Of a DNA stretch of 64,000 nucleotides, positions 26,696-35,974 are shown piece by piece (position 1 is the stretch's first letter; each line of letters starts with the position of its first letter). The position numbers were made by a program, and so were the translations under genes. The DNA comes from Aristaeella hokkaidonensis. Its GTDB lineage: Bacteria > Bacillota > Clostridia > Christensenellales > Aristaeellaceae. A model generated the notes under the pieces. That model was not told the origin of the DNA, made no database searches, and was given only the letters and a program-made list of their open reading frames with translations. Location of the stretch: NCBI RefSeq assembly GCF_018128945.1, contig NZ_CP068393.1, forward strand, positions 3,100,001 to 3,164,000, read 5' to 3'.

Positions 26696-27262
26696 ATGCT
26701 GCGTGAAGAGACAGCTGCTTTGCTGAAGAGATGGAATTATCCTTTTGAATCCTTATATGGATGGACATTCAAAGGTGATCCATGGTGTGACGATGTGGCT
26801 GTTGAGGCTTACCTGGGGAATGCTCTGTTTGTGATTTATCAAATTGCTGAAGTGGGCATGGGAAAGTATTACGGACGAGTAGCTGTGCTGTTTGATCATG
26901 AGCATCCGACATTATTCCTGGCTTGCAAAGAAGGCGTGGTACTTTTTCCGAACATCCGACCGGTTGTTACTCCGGATGGACGATATATGTTTGCCTGTTT
27001 TTACTATGGGGTATTGATTATTGACCTTATGAAGAGAAAGTTCACAGGGCTGAAACTGGATCATTATGAAGATTCTGTATGCTATGATATGCAGCCTTCC
27101 GGAGACACATTCCATATTTACCATAAAGAAAACGGAAAGAGTTCTGTAATAATTCCGGAACGTCTGACATGGCATGAAGGCCCAGGAGAACAGGAGAATA
27201 TTGAAACATATTTTCAACCTTATGAACAAGCAGTAGGCAAGCTCAAGCCATACTGGCTGTAA
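26696..27262 (+). CDS. Uncharacterised 188-aa protein
   Basis: ATG 26696 follows GGGAGGG. Soluble, rich in aromatic residues and beta strands (YLGNALFVIYQIAEVG, PTLFLACKEGVVLFPNIRPVVTPDGRYMFACFYYGVLIIDL), reminiscent of two or three blades of a WD/propeller-like repeat. No signal peptide. It begins 45 bp after the coiled-coil gene and may be co-transcribed with it. Family not recognised. Confidence 0.6.
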   Translation: MLREETAALLKRWNYPFESLYGWTFKGDPWCDDVAVEAYLGNALFVIYQIAEVGMGKYYGRVAVLFDHEHPTLFLACKEGVVLFPNIRPVVTPDGRYMFACFYYGVLIIDLMKRKFTGLKLDHYEDSVCYDMQPSGDTFHIYHKENGKSSVIIPERLTWHEGPGEQENIETYFQPYEQAVGKLKPYWL

Positions 27263-27346
27263 TATGCTGCGGCAGATTCCCAAAGAACACACTCACTATT
27301 CATCCGTTATTCACATAATCATAAGCAGAAGATAAGGTAAGCCGGT

Positions 27347-27492
27347 TATGATACAGATGTCAAAGGGAGACGCGGCCGGCTCCCGCCAATGACGAACATC
27401 ATCCCGCCGGCAAACCGGCAGTGATGTTTTGAATATAGATGTTTACATTCACTCCTCTTTTGCGGTGCTGTGCCATGCAGCACCGCTGTTTT
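27347..27492 (+). ncRNA. Possible short structured transcript
   Basis: Between a TATGAT box (27347-27352, no clear -35) and a perfect terminator hairpin GCGGTGCTG-tgccatg-CAGCACCGC-TGTTTT (27462-27490) lie ~100 bp with a second hairpin. In that one, AACATCA pairs with TGATGTT and the inner GCCGG pairs with CCGGC around CAAA (about 27389-27430). No gene on the + strand accounts for the terminator. The only frame is an 11-codon one within the second hairpin. Whether it is transcribed is unknown. Confidence 0.35.
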
Positions 27493-27502
27493 ATGTTCCG
27501 AT

Positions 27503-27533
27503 GAAAAAGGACTGCTCAGGTGAGCAGTCCTTC
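27503..27533 (-). terminator. Terminator after the first M16 peptidase gene
   Basis: Read on the minus strand: AAGGACTGCTC-acct-GAGCAGTCCTT followed by TTTC. It lies about 20 bp past the stop codon of the gene at 27552-30947. Confidence 0.85.
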
Positions 27534-27551
27534 TTTATACCAGGGATAGAT

Positions 27552-30500
27552 TTATTCGCCGGCGAGTTGGACGAATACGTCTGCCAGGTCCGCACGCGTT
27601 ACAGCCGCGTCGGGGGTGTCGGTGGAGAAACCGGCACCAAGGGCAGTCAGGATATTACAGAAGAGATCTTCATGCAGTTCGGCATTCAGATCCTGATCTG
27701 CGGAGACCAGGCCGTAACCGACCAGGGCTTCCTTACAGCCTTCCGGATCATTGCTTCCGCCGCCGATCAGCATATACAGACCGCCAAGGAAGTCACCCAC
27801 GGTGGCAGGTTCATCCGGCGCGAAGAGGCCGTCTTCCTTCGGCAGCATCATACCGCTGGTGAAGGAAGAATAAATGGCGTCATGATGTTCGTTGTCTTCT
27901 GCTACGTCGGAGAAGGAAACCTGGGTCAGGTCTTCAGTGTGGAAGGGGTTCTGGATCGCGTCAAACAGTTCGCTGTTGGCCTGCAGGGTGCCGATCGGTC
28001 CGACGGTGCCGCGGCAGCCCTTTTCCATCAGCTTGGCATAGGCTCCGGCAGCGTTCTTTACACTCTCGGGCGTCACACTCTTGTAGGCACGCATCTGCTG
28101 CAGCTTTTCATCCGCAGGCCTGCAGTGCAGGATGTTGGTCATGGCAGTCACTGCGCCGCCCAGTTCGCCTTCAGGTTTTGCCAGGTTGGAATACTGCTGC
28201 ATGATATAGCCGTCAATCTGTTCCTGCGTCAGCTCCATGGAAGCCAGTTTTTCCGGAATGGAGTCGTACAGGTCGAAGGTGGCCTTGACGTTGGGATCCC
28301 TGTAGGAGATCAGGTACATGGCGTAATCACCGTCAGTACCGCACCAGACGCTGTAAGCACCCATCTGATCCCGCAGGACGGGAACCAGCAACTGGTCCGC
28401 AATCAAGGATCCAATGACGTTGAGGGCATAATCCGGTTCGACATCGATCTGGCTGAAGGAAGCACAGTTGCAGTTGTACTGGATGTTACCATCCACGGAA
28501 ATACCTTCTTTGATTGGGGGAGTCGGCAGGTTATAGACCGGATATTCTCGCTCTTCGGAAGCGATATCCGCGAAGAAGGTATCCACCAGGGACGCATTCA
28601 CCGCGATGGAAGCTTCGTTACCGGCAAAGGTGGCGACGGCACCGCTGCGGTTGGCCAGGAAAGACTGGATGTTCTGCAGGCGGGTTACCACCGTTTCCGG
28701 TTCCGTGACCATCTGCTGTTCCAGCTCCTCCAGGAAAGCGTAATAAGATGTGTAGTTCAGATAATCATAATACCTGGATTTGGGATCGGCGACGCCTTCC
28801 TGGCGGGAGTAGAGTGCTATATAAGGCGCATTGGTAATGCTGTTGCGCACAGAGGCTTTCTGGGCGGTAATCCGCTCGGATAACACCTGGAGATCCGTAA
28901 ATTGGGTATGGAACAGGATTTCCTTCATCAGGTCATAACCGGCAGCGAGATCGTCGTCCAATGCGATCCACTCAGCGACCAGATAAGCGCGTACGTTGTC
29001 TTTTTCGGGTGTGTCGAAGCTATCCACACCGATTGTGCGGGACATTAGATAACGATCCATCAGGATGGCCAGTTCTTCCTTGCTGTGAGCATCAGTATCC
29101 AGCTGACCCAGCAGGCGGGTGAACAGGCGCAGGTAGTGGATGTCTTCCTGGGGAAGCGTACGTGCGTCGAAGTAGAGGTCGGCCTTGCCGACACCGTCCA
29201 CACCGGCCACGGCGCTTATGCGGCGGACGCTGTCTGCGCCGGTTTCGTCGGTGATCTGGTATTCACGGACTTCCTCGGGAAGATCCGCCACGGCGACAGG
29301 GGTCAGGGCGGCAATCATCGCGGCGTTATCATCTTCTTCGGGCTCGGCATGAGTGGCGTCGATGATAGCTTGCTTTGCTTCTTCTGTCATACCGGCCTTT
29401 ATTTCTGCCAGTTTGTCGGCCAGTGCGGCATCCTGCTTTTCTTTCAGGCCGGGTTCGGGATAGGTGGCGGTCAGGGTGTACAGTTCAGGATCCACATACC
29501 AGTCGTTGATAGCGGCAGTAAGCAGGCCCTTGGCGTTTTCGTCCAGGATATTAACCAGGTCTTCCGTAGATTCGACATAATCGAAGGGATTGCCGGTGAC
29601 GGCGTAATCATACGCCATACTCATCATGATGGATTCGACCGGCTTCCCGCTTTCCAGTGCCAGCTTATTATCCAGCAACTGGGCAGTTACGATGGAATCC
29701 AGCTGAACAGGGTCAAAGCCATCCTGGGCAATCTGCTTCAGGGAGTCGTTGACTACTGTACGGAAAGCTTCCGCGTCTTCCGGGTTGACGTTGTTTGCCA
29801 CAAAGACGAGGGCATCATCCGGAGCGGCCAGCTCGCGGCCACAGGAGAAGGAACCGGAGGGGAAGGCTTTCTTAAGGTTCTGTTTGAGCAGAGAACCATT
29901 GGCATTAAGCAGCATCCAGACGTGATCTGCTGCACGCTGCTGAGCTTTGTTTTGTTTCAGGCCGGGGCAGATGATGTAGTAGTAAACGGTGGACTGGTTG
30001 GCTGTGTCGGTGCCTTCCGCCACTGCATAGGGGAAACTGGTGACAACAGGTTCAGTGATGCGGGTATAGCCGCTGTCGGTGAAAGTGAACTCCTTCTTCT
30101 CATAGGGGCTGAAGGCTTCATCCAGCAGTTTCAGGAACACGGTGTAATTTTCAAAAGAACCGTACAGCAGGCCGATGCAGTTTGACGGATGGTAATAGGT
30201 ATCGTGGTATTCCTTCAGGGCGTCCCAGGTCATATCCGGGATGGCTTCGGGCTTTCCGCCATAGTTGAAGGTCAGGGCGGCACCGGGGAAGGTAACCAGG
30301 TTCGCGTTGTCCATAGCGCTTTCCTGCAGGGTCATGGCGCCGGTCATCTCGCTGTATACGGTACCGTTCAGCGTCAGGGGGCTGTCCATGTCCTCCATTT
30401 CATAGCGCCAGGCTTCCGTACGGTAGATATCTTCCCGCTCTTTGACTATCGGATGCAGGCAGCAGTCCGTATAGAAATCCGCCAGGGCAAGCAGCTGCTC

Positions 30501-30947
30501 CTCGGAAAGGGATGCGACCGGATAGCTGGTCATCGCGTCGGTGGTGTAAGCGTTCATGTAAGTCTGGTAAGACTGATAGACCAGGTTGAACCACAAGCCG
30601 GTGCTGGGATACTTTGCGGAACCGGACAGGGTGCTGTGCTCAAACACATGCGGCAGGCCGGTGTTGTCAATCGGCCGGGTGGGGAAGGTCAGCTGGAAGG
30701 CGCGGTTCGTATCTTCATTGGCGATATAGAGGAGCTTTGCGCCTGTCTTCTGATGTTCAAAAAGTACCAGGTTCGCGCCGATCATCTCAAAGGGGCGGAT
30801 TTCCTTGGCTTCAAAGCCTTCGACCACATCGCCGACAGCGGGCAGACCGACAGCTTCAGCAGCGTCAGCCGGAGCAGGTTCTGCCAAAGCGGGCATCACA
30901 CTGACAAACAAAGCCAGTGCAAGGAACAGGGACAACAGTTTTCTCAT
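27552..30947 (-). CDS. Secreted M16C metallopeptidase with SLH-like C-terminus (copy 1)
   Basis: 1131 aa, starting at ATG 30947 behind GGGAGGA. Signal peptide 1-22 (LFLALALFVSVMPALA). The inverted zinc motif HVFEH is at 100-104, with the likely third ligand Glu178 in YRTEAWRYE, as in presequence-peptidase/falcilysin-type M16C enzymes, followed by the two-lobed ~950-residue body. The last ~110 residues (SFTSGMMLPKEDGLFAPDEPATVGDFLGGLY and AAVTRADLADVFVQL) resemble SLH repeats, implying attachment to the cell surface. It should degrade short or unfolded peptides outside the cell. It has a tandem paralogue at 31260 of exactly the same length. Confidence 0.9.
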   Translation of the reverse strand: MRKLLSLFLALALFVSVMPALAEPAPADAAEAVGLPAVGDVVEGFEAKEIRPFEMIGANLVLFEHQKTGAKLLYIANEDTNRAFQLTFPTRPIDNTGLPHVFEHSTLSGSAKYPSTGLWFNLVYQSYQTYMNAYTTDAMTSYPVASLSEEQLLALADFYTDCCLHPIVKEREDIYRTEAWRYEMEDMDSPLTLNGTVYSEMTGAMTLQESAMDNANLVTFPGAALTFNYGGKPEAIPDMTWDALKEYHDTYYHPSNCIGLLYGSFENYTVFLKLLDEAFSPYEKKEFTFTDSGYTRITEPVVTSFPYAVAEGTDTANQSTVYYYIICPGLKQNKAQQRAADHVWMLLNANGSLLKQNLKKAFPSGSFSCGRELAAPDDALVFVANNVNPEDAEAFRTVVNDSLKQIAQDGFDPVQLDSIVTAQLLDNKLALESGKPVESIMMSMAYDYAVTGNPFDYVESTEDLVNILDENAKGLLTAAINDWYVDPELYTLTATYPEPGLKEKQDAALADKLAEIKAGMTEEAKQAIIDATHAEPEEDDNAAMIAALTPVAVADLPEEVREYQITDETGADSVRRISAVAGVDGVGKADLYFDARTLPQEDIHYLRLFTRLLGQLDTDAHSKEELAILMDRYLMSRTIGVDSFDTPEKDNVRAYLVAEWIALDDDLAAGYDLMKEILFHTQFTDLQVLSERITAQKASVRNSITNAPYIALYSRQEGVADPKSRYYDYLNYTSYYAFLEELEQQMVTEPETVVTRLQNIQSFLANRSGAVATFAGNEASIAVNASLVDTFFADIASEEREYPVYNLPTPPIKEGISVDGNIQYNCNCASFSQIDVEPDYALNVIGSLIADQLLVPVLRDQMGAYSVWCGTDGDYAMYLISYRDPNVKATFDLYDSIPEKLASMELTQEQIDGYIMQQYSNLAKPEGELGGAVTAMTNILHCRPADEKLQQMRAYKSVTPESVKNAAGAYAKLMEKGCRGTVGPIGTLQANSELFDAIQNPFHTEDLTQVSFSDVAEDNEHHDAIYSSFTSGMMLPKEDGLFAPDEPATVGDFLGGLYMLIGGGSNDPEGCKEALVGYGLVSADQDLNAELHEDLFCNILTALGAGFSTDTPDAAVTRADLADVFVQLAGE

Positions 30948-31000
30948 CTTTCTTCCTCCCATTTCGGGTTTTATACTGCCCCGCAGAAGAGGCAGCCGAA

Positions 31001-31017
31001 AGAGCATTGAATGCTCT
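31001..31017. repeat. Palindrome in the leader of M16 copy 1
   Basis: AGAGCATT-G-AATGCTCT, a perfect 8-bp inverted repeat about 55 bp upstream of the start codon. On the minus strand it falls in the leader after a TATAAT box (31038-31043). Operator or leader hairpin. Confidence 0.45.
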
Positions 31018-31043
31018 TACCTGACAGGAACCGGAGAATTATA

Positions 31044-31259
31044 TGGGTTTATTATGGCACTGAAACAGTGTAACGCAACAAAGCAATATTTGCAACTTGT
31101 ATGCTGATGCGCGCACAAAATGAGGATCAGGAGACGCCTGGGGACAGCGCTTTGCAGATACAAGAATAACGGACACCAGGAGACAGTTCTGACTATCCGC
31201 ATAAGTGGACAGTGGCAGAACCGTCTCCGGTATCCGCCTTTCTTTATACCAGAGAAAGA
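31044..31259. other. Gene-free spacer between the two M16 genes
   Basis: No gene and no strong terminator is visible after M16 copy 2. Weak pairing CTTTCTC/AAGAAAG lies near 31235-31258. Read-through from copy 2 into copy 1 is possible. CTGGGGACAG and CACCAGGAGACAG near 31137 and 31170 look like decayed repeat material. Confidence 0.35.
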
Positions 31260-34200
31260 TTATTTACCGGTAAGCTGGATAAACAGCTTCGCCAGTTCGG
31301 CACGGGTGACTGCCGCATCCGGTGTCTCGGTAGAGCCGGGAGCGCCCAGAGCGGCCAGAATGCCGCCGAGGAAACCCTCATTCAGTTCGGCATTCAGGTC
31401 CTGATCCGCGGGGATCAGACCGTTGGCACTCAGAGCAGCTTTGCAGGTTTCCGGATCATTGGCTCCGCCGCCGATCAGCATATACAGTCCGCCGAGGAAA
31501 TCACCCACGGTGGCGGGTTCATCCGGCGCAAAGAGGCCTTCTTCCTTCGGCTGCATGAGGCCGCTCGCAAAGGCGGCGTAGATGGCGTCATGCTGTTCAC
31601 TGTCTTCCGCCACGTCGGAGAAGGAAACCTTGGACAGGTCTTCCGTATGGAAGGGATTCAGGATCGTGTCATACAGATCGCTGTTGGCCTGCAGGGCGCC
31701 GATGGGGCCGGCAGTGCCGCGGGCACCTTTTTCCACCAGCTGGGCAAAGACAGCCGCCGCGTTTTTCACGGTTTCAGGCGTCACGCTCTTATAGGCGCGC
31801 ATCTTCTGCAGCGTTTCGTCCTCGGGACGGCCATTCAGGACTGCGTTGATCTTAAGGATGGCTTCTGTCAGTTCGCCGGCAGGCGTCGCGATGGATGAAT
31901 ACTGGCGCATGATATAGCCGTTGATCTGGTCCTGGGTCAGTTCCATGGAGGCCAGCTTTTCCGGGATGGAATCATACAGGTCAAAGGTGGCCTTCACGTT
32001 GGGATCCCGGTAGGAGTAGATCATCAGGCCGAGGTCGCCGTTCGTGCCGCAGGAGGCACCGTAGGCGCCCATCTGGTCCCGCAGGATGGGAATCAGCACC
32101 TGGTCGGTGATGATCGAGCCGATGACGTCAAAGGTGTAATCCGGTTCAATGCCGAGCTCCCGGAAGGAAGCAGTCAGGCAGTTGTACTGGATGTTGCCGT
32201 CCACGGAAAGGCCTTCCTTCCTGTCGGCTGCCGGCACGTCATAGGCGGGATACTCCCGCTTCTCATCGGGGAGCTCCGCGAAGAAAGCATCCACCAGGGG
32301 CGCGTTGAGCGCAATGGAGTTCTCATTGCCGGCATAGATGGCCATGGCTCCGCTGCGGTTGGCCAGGAAAGACTGGATCGCCTGCAGGCGGGCAACAACT
32401 GCTTCCGGTTCCGTTGCCATCTGCTGCTCCACATTTTCCAGGAAGGTGTAATAAGGGGTGAAGCTCAGGTAGTCCTGCACCCTGGACTGGGGATCGTCAA
32501 GCCCGGCCTGGCGGGCTAAAACCACCGTATAGGGGGCAGCGGAAATGATGCTGCGGGCAGTGGATTTCAGGGCTGAGATCTTTTCGGCAATCGTCGGGAT
32601 GTCTGTAAACTGCGTATGGAACAGGATTTCCTGCTCGAGGTCATAGCTGGCCGGCAGGTCCCTGTCCAGGGCGACCCACTCGGCCGCCAGGTAGGCGGTA
32701 ACGTCGTTCTTGTCAGCCGTATCGAAAGTTTGGATTTTGTAGCTTCCGCCCGTCAGGTAACGGCCCATGAGCAGGGCAAGCTCTTCCTTGGTATGGGCGT
32801 CAGTATCCAGCTGACCCAGCAGCTGGGAGAAAAGGCGCGCATACTGCAGGTCTTCCTGGGAAAGACCGCGGGCGTCCAGGAACAGGTCGATCAGTCCGAT
32901 TTCATCCACGTTGGCTGTCATGTTCAGACGGCGGACGCCGTCGGCGCCGGTTTCATCCGTATACGGGATCTCACGGACGTCTTCGGGAAGGTCAGCCACG
33001 GTGACAGCCGTCAGGGAGGCGACCATTTCAGTGGTGTCTTCCTCTTCGGGCTTCGCGTTGGTGGCGTCGATGATGGCCTGCTTTTCCTCTTCCGTCATGC
33101 CGGCCTTGATCTCTGCCAGCTTTTCAGCCAGGGCAGCTTCCTGCTTTTCCTTCAGGCCGGGTTCCGGATAGGTGGTGGTCAGGGTATACAGTGCCGGATC
33201 CACCAGCCATTTTTCAATAGCGCCGGTGAGGAGGCCTTTTTCGTTCTCCTCCCGGATATGGGTCTGGGCTTCCATGTTTTCGCAGTATTCAAAGGGATTG
33301 CCGGTCAGGGCATAGCCTTCGGAAAGATTGGCGACAACGCCTATGATCGGGCTGCCGCCTTCCGTTGCCAGCTTATTGGTCAGTTCCTGGCGGGTGGCGG
33401 TCGCGTCCACCTGCACAGGATCAAAACCGTCCTGCACAATCTGCTTCAGGGAGTCATTGACGATTTTGCGGAAGGTTTCCGCGTCATTCGCGTTGACGTT
33501 GTCTGCAGCAAAGAGCAAAGCGTCATCGGGTCCGACGGAGTCACGGGAGCAGGTGAAGCTTCCGGCAGGGAAGGCTTTTTTCAGGTTTTCAATCAGGAGA
33601 GAACCGGTGGTGGCCAGCATGAGATCCGCATGATCCACGATCCGCTGTTCTTCCTTGTTTTCCCTCAGGCCGGGGCAGAGGATATAGTAATACACGGAAG
33701 ACTGATTGGTGGTATCCGTACCTTCTGCCACCGCGTAGGGAACGCTGGTGACCACAGGCTCCGTGATCCGGGTATAGCCGCTGTCGGTGAAGGTGAAGTC
33801 CTGCTTTTCATAGGGAGCGAAGGCTTCATTCAGCAGCTTCAGGAAAGCTGTGTAATTCTCATAGGAGCCGTACAGGTAAGCGAGACAGTTGGACGGATGA
33901 TAGAACCGGTTGTGGTATTCCTTCAGGGAATCCCAGGTCATATCCGGAATGTATTTGGGAATGCCGCCGGAGTTATAAGCCGCCACGGAACCGGGGAAGG
34001 TGGCAGTCCTCGCGTTGTCACGGGCGCTTCTCTGCAGCGTGAGGGCACCGGTCATTTCACTGTACACGGTACCGTTCAGCGTCAGGGGACTTTCCATATC
34101 CGCCATTTCATACCGCCAGGATTCCGTACGGTAGATGCTTTCATCCGTCATGATCATCGGATGCAGGCAGGAGTCTGTATAAAGATCCGCCATGGCAAGC

Positions 34201-34655
34201 AGCTGCTTTTCGGAAAGGGAACCCACCGGATAACAGGTCACATAGTCGTCGGTATAAGCGTTCACAAAGGTGGTATAGGACTGATAAAGAAGATTGAAAA
34301 ACAGGGCTTTGCTGGGATACTTCTCCGAGCCCGACAGGGTGCTGTGTTCAAACACATGGGGCAGGCCGGTGTTGTCAATCGGCCGGGTCAGGAAGGACAG
34401 CTGGAAGGCGCGGTTGGTATCTTCATTGGCAATGTAAAGAAGCTTCGCGCCTGTCTTCTGGTGCTCAAAGGACACCAGGGTTGCGCCGACCAGGTCAAAG
34501 GGACGAAGCTCCTTGACTTCGAAGCCTTCGACCACGTCGCCCACGGCCGGCAGGCCGGCCGCTTCGGCAGCGCCTGACGGAGCCGGTTCCGCCAGGGCGG
34601 GCAGTGTGCTGACTGCCAGCGCCAGCACAAGGAACAGGGACAGTATTCGTTTCAT
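31260..34655 (-). CDS. Secreted M16C metallopeptidase with SLH-like C-terminus (copy 2)
   Basis: 1131 aa from ATG 34655, behind GGAGGAAGAAAG. It has the same plan as the neighbouring copy: signal peptide (LFLVLALAVSTLPALA), HVFEH at 100-104, Glu178 in YRTESWRYE, an M16C body, and C-terminal SLH-like segments (AAFASGLMQPKEEGLFAPDEPATVGDF; AAVTRAELAKLFIQLTGK). Long stretches are identical to copy 1, and the length is identical, so the pair arose by tandem duplication without later indels. The zinc site is intact in both, so both are probably active with different peptide preference. Confidence 0.9.
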   Translation of the reverse strand: MKRILSLFLVLALAVSTLPALAEPAPSGAAEAAGLPAVGDVVEGFEVKELRPFDLVGATLVSFEHQKTGAKLLYIANEDTNRAFQLSFLTRPIDNTGLPHVFEHSTLSGSEKYPSKALFFNLLYQSYTTFVNAYTDDYVTCYPVGSLSEKQLLAMADLYTDSCLHPMIMTDESIYRTESWRYEMADMESPLTLNGTVYSEMTGALTLQRSARDNARTATFPGSVAAYNSGGIPKYIPDMTWDSLKEYHNRFYHPSNCLAYLYGSYENYTAFLKLLNEAFAPYEKQDFTFTDSGYTRITEPVVTSVPYAVAEGTDTTNQSSVYYYILCPGLRENKEEQRIVDHADLMLATTGSLLIENLKKAFPAGSFTCSRDSVGPDDALLFAADNVNANDAETFRKIVNDSLKQIVQDGFDPVQVDATATRQELTNKLATEGGSPIIGVVANLSEGYALTGNPFEYCENMEAQTHIREENEKGLLTGAIEKWLVDPALYTLTTTYPEPGLKEKQEAALAEKLAEIKAGMTEEEKQAIIDATNAKPEEEDTTEMVASLTAVTVADLPEDVREIPYTDETGADGVRRLNMTANVDEIGLIDLFLDARGLSQEDLQYARLFSQLLGQLDTDAHTKEELALLMGRYLTGGSYKIQTFDTADKNDVTAYLAAEWVALDRDLPASYDLEQEILFHTQFTDIPTIAEKISALKSTARSIISAAPYTVVLARQAGLDDPQSRVQDYLSFTPYYTFLENVEQQMATEPEAVVARLQAIQSFLANRSGAMAIYAGNENSIALNAPLVDAFFAELPDEKREYPAYDVPAADRKEGLSVDGNIQYNCLTASFRELGIEPDYTFDVIGSIITDQVLIPILRDQMGAYGASCGTNGDLGLMIYSYRDPNVKATFDLYDSIPEKLASMELTQDQINGYIMRQYSSIATPAGELTEAILKINAVLNGRPEDETLQKMRAYKSVTPETVKNAAAVFAQLVEKGARGTAGPIGALQANSDLYDTILNPFHTEDLSKVSFSDVAEDSEQHDAIYAAFASGLMQPKEEGLFAPDEPATVGDFLGGLYMLIGGGANDPETCKAALSANGLIPADQDLNAELNEGFLGGILAALGAPGSTETPDAAVTRAELAKLFIQLTGK

Positions 34656-34678
34656 CTTTCTTCCTCCGTTTTGTTTTT

Positions 34679-34705
34679 CCGTTTTCCCGGATTCGGGAAA
34701 AACGG
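34679..34705. repeat. Hairpin in the leader of M16 copy 2
   Basis: CCGTTTTCCCG-gatt-CGGGAAAAACGG with one bulged base. On the minus strand it is followed by AAAAACAAAACGGAGG, so it sits just upstream of the ribosome site. Possibly a stabilising or attenuating leader hairpin. Confidence 0.4.
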
Positions 34706-34839
34706 TTATACGAAGACAGCCGATCTCCATCCGGCCGGATTGCCGGACAGGAAACCAGATATCGACGAATCATTCATTGGTTTTTCGGGAAGATATGTCA
34801 GGGCAAGTCTTCTCGAATATTTATCGGAACCCCGCAGCG

Positions 34840-34889
34840 CATTCAGGGTGTCATCCCGAACAATGCAAAGCAGTGTCGAAGAGAACCCA
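34840..34889. repeat. REP-like remnant (GTCATCCCGA type)
   Basis: GTGTCATCCCGAAC, then GTGTCGAAGAGAACCC, matches the ends of the scattered GTCATCC...GTCGAAGGATC elements at 39604 and 40450. It lies next to the end of the 34890-35534 gene. Confidence 0.4.
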
Positions 34890-35534
34890 TTAATTCTGCA
34901 TGCGGTATTCTCCATTATTCATTTCGTACTCTTCCCCAATACTGTTTCCTCTTTGCTTCAGTTCCCACATCACCCCTTCAATCTTATCGATCAGGGCGTC
35001 AATCCGGGCGCGGCCGTCGTTGATTTTCTGCTGCACCATCAGATCGCTGAAGAAGTTGTCGCAGAAAATATCCAGCATGGTGACCAGCGATCCGGTATCG
35101 ACCTGCAGGCCTTCGCCGTCCACGTCCCGCAGCTCCTTCGCGAAGCGGCGCAGGTCCCGGTTGGCCTGGTCCATCCATTCATTGGCCTGGTCGATTTTGC
35201 TGTGCTTGATCATGCTGGAGATCACGCCGCCGCCGAGCATGTCATAGATGCCCCAGTTCCGGGCAGAGTTCAGTTGGCTCTTGGCTTCCCGCAGGCTGTC
35301 CAGGGCCTGTTCACCGGCGCGGATGGCTTCGTTGATCTCCCGGATTTCCGCGTTGGGAACTGTGTTCCGGGGCTCTGCATAAGACAGGGTCCGGGTCGGG
35401 TATACGGGTTCCCGGGGCTCAAACCGGGCCTCTTCCTCATAATCATCGTCATAGTCTTCATCGCGGTTGCTGCGGTTTTTCCGGTACAGGGCGAGACCAA
35501 TACCAATACCAATAATGACGGCTAAGAATTCCAT
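34890..35534 (-). CDS. Membrane-anchored helical protein, unknown family (214 aa)
   Basis: ATG 35534 follows AAGGAGG. A single short N-terminal transmembrane helix (2-17, EFLAVIIGIGIGLALY) is followed by an acidic linker (RDEDYDDDYEEEARFEP) and a helical domain (about 60-205). That domain contains EINEAIRAGEQALDSLREAKSQLNSARNWGIYDMLGGGVISSMIKHSKIDQANEWMD in two long helices with a Gly-rich hinge. The last residues read into AT-rich repeat-like sequence, so the extreme C-terminus may be recent. Function not known. Confidence 0.7.
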   Translation of the reverse strand: MEFLAVIIGIGIGLALYRKNRSNRDEDYDDDYEEEARFEPREPVYPTRTLSYAEPRNTVPNAEIREINEAIRAGEQALDSLREAKSQLNSARNWGIYDMLGGGVISSMIKHSKIDQANEWMDQANRDLRRFAKELRDVDGEGLQVDTGSLVTMLDIFCDNFFSDLMVQQKINDGRARIDALIDKIEGVMWELKQRGNSIGEEYEMNNGEYRMQN

Positions 35535-35807
35535 TTCCGTATCCTCCTTGGGGAGAAGTGCCTCCCGATGCTCATATCCTAACTGACAGCCGAAGCAGAA
35601 AACAGATCGAATCAGGATAAATAAACCCGTCTATTTTTCCATGTGCCGGCCAGGAAGAGGGGCGCATGCAGGCTGGATGTTTTGATATTCAATGCCTGTG
35701 GGGCGCAAACATGTATTTACAATTTGCGATCTTTTTTATATAAATAAACAATATATTTTTTTCATCTGAAGGGGGATGAGTTACGGAGAATAAAGCAATA
35801 CACTCCC

Positions 35808-35835
35808 TTGACAGTCCCGTTTTCGGGAATATAAT
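35808..35835 (+). promoter_or_regulatory. Consensus promoter with palindromic spacer
   Basis: TTGACA (35808-35813), 16 bp, TATAAT (35830-35835): both hexamers perfect. The spacer itself is an inverted repeat TCCCG-tttt-CGGGA (35815-35828), so a repressor could sit between the hexamers. It starts the leader of the antiporter gene. Confidence 0.85.
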
Positions 35836-35853
35836 AAGTGCCGAACAAAGGAA

Positions 35854-35974
35854 CAGCGATCCAACCAATTACCGTCCCTGTGCTCGAGGAGACATCACCA
35901 ACGGATGGGCGGCAGATCGCTGTATCAGACAGAACGGCATCACGGCTCATCATGGATACATGGTGGGCCTTTTC
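35854..35974 (+). promoter_or_regulatory. Riboswitch-like attenuator leader of the antiporter
   Basis: An 8-bp helix CAGCGATC (35854-35861) with GATCGCTG (35915-35922) closes a 53-nt domain in which CC..CCC (872-878) can pair with GGG.GG (907-912). Further on, GGCTCATCATG (35944-35954), loop GATA and CATGGTGGGCC (35959-35969), then TTTTC, form an intrinsic terminator before the start codon. Within the first domain GATGGGC (35904-35910) can pair over 7 bp with GCTCATC (35945-35951) of the terminator arm: a built-in antiterminator. This is the plan of a transcriptional riboswitch. I do not recognise the aptamer class. Confidence 0.6.

Noticed and set aside
27429..34577. Long + strand frames opposite the M16 genes (up to 653 codons)
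   Set aside because: Exact shadows of the minus-strand peptidase genes, which have signal peptides, zinc sites and ribosome sites.
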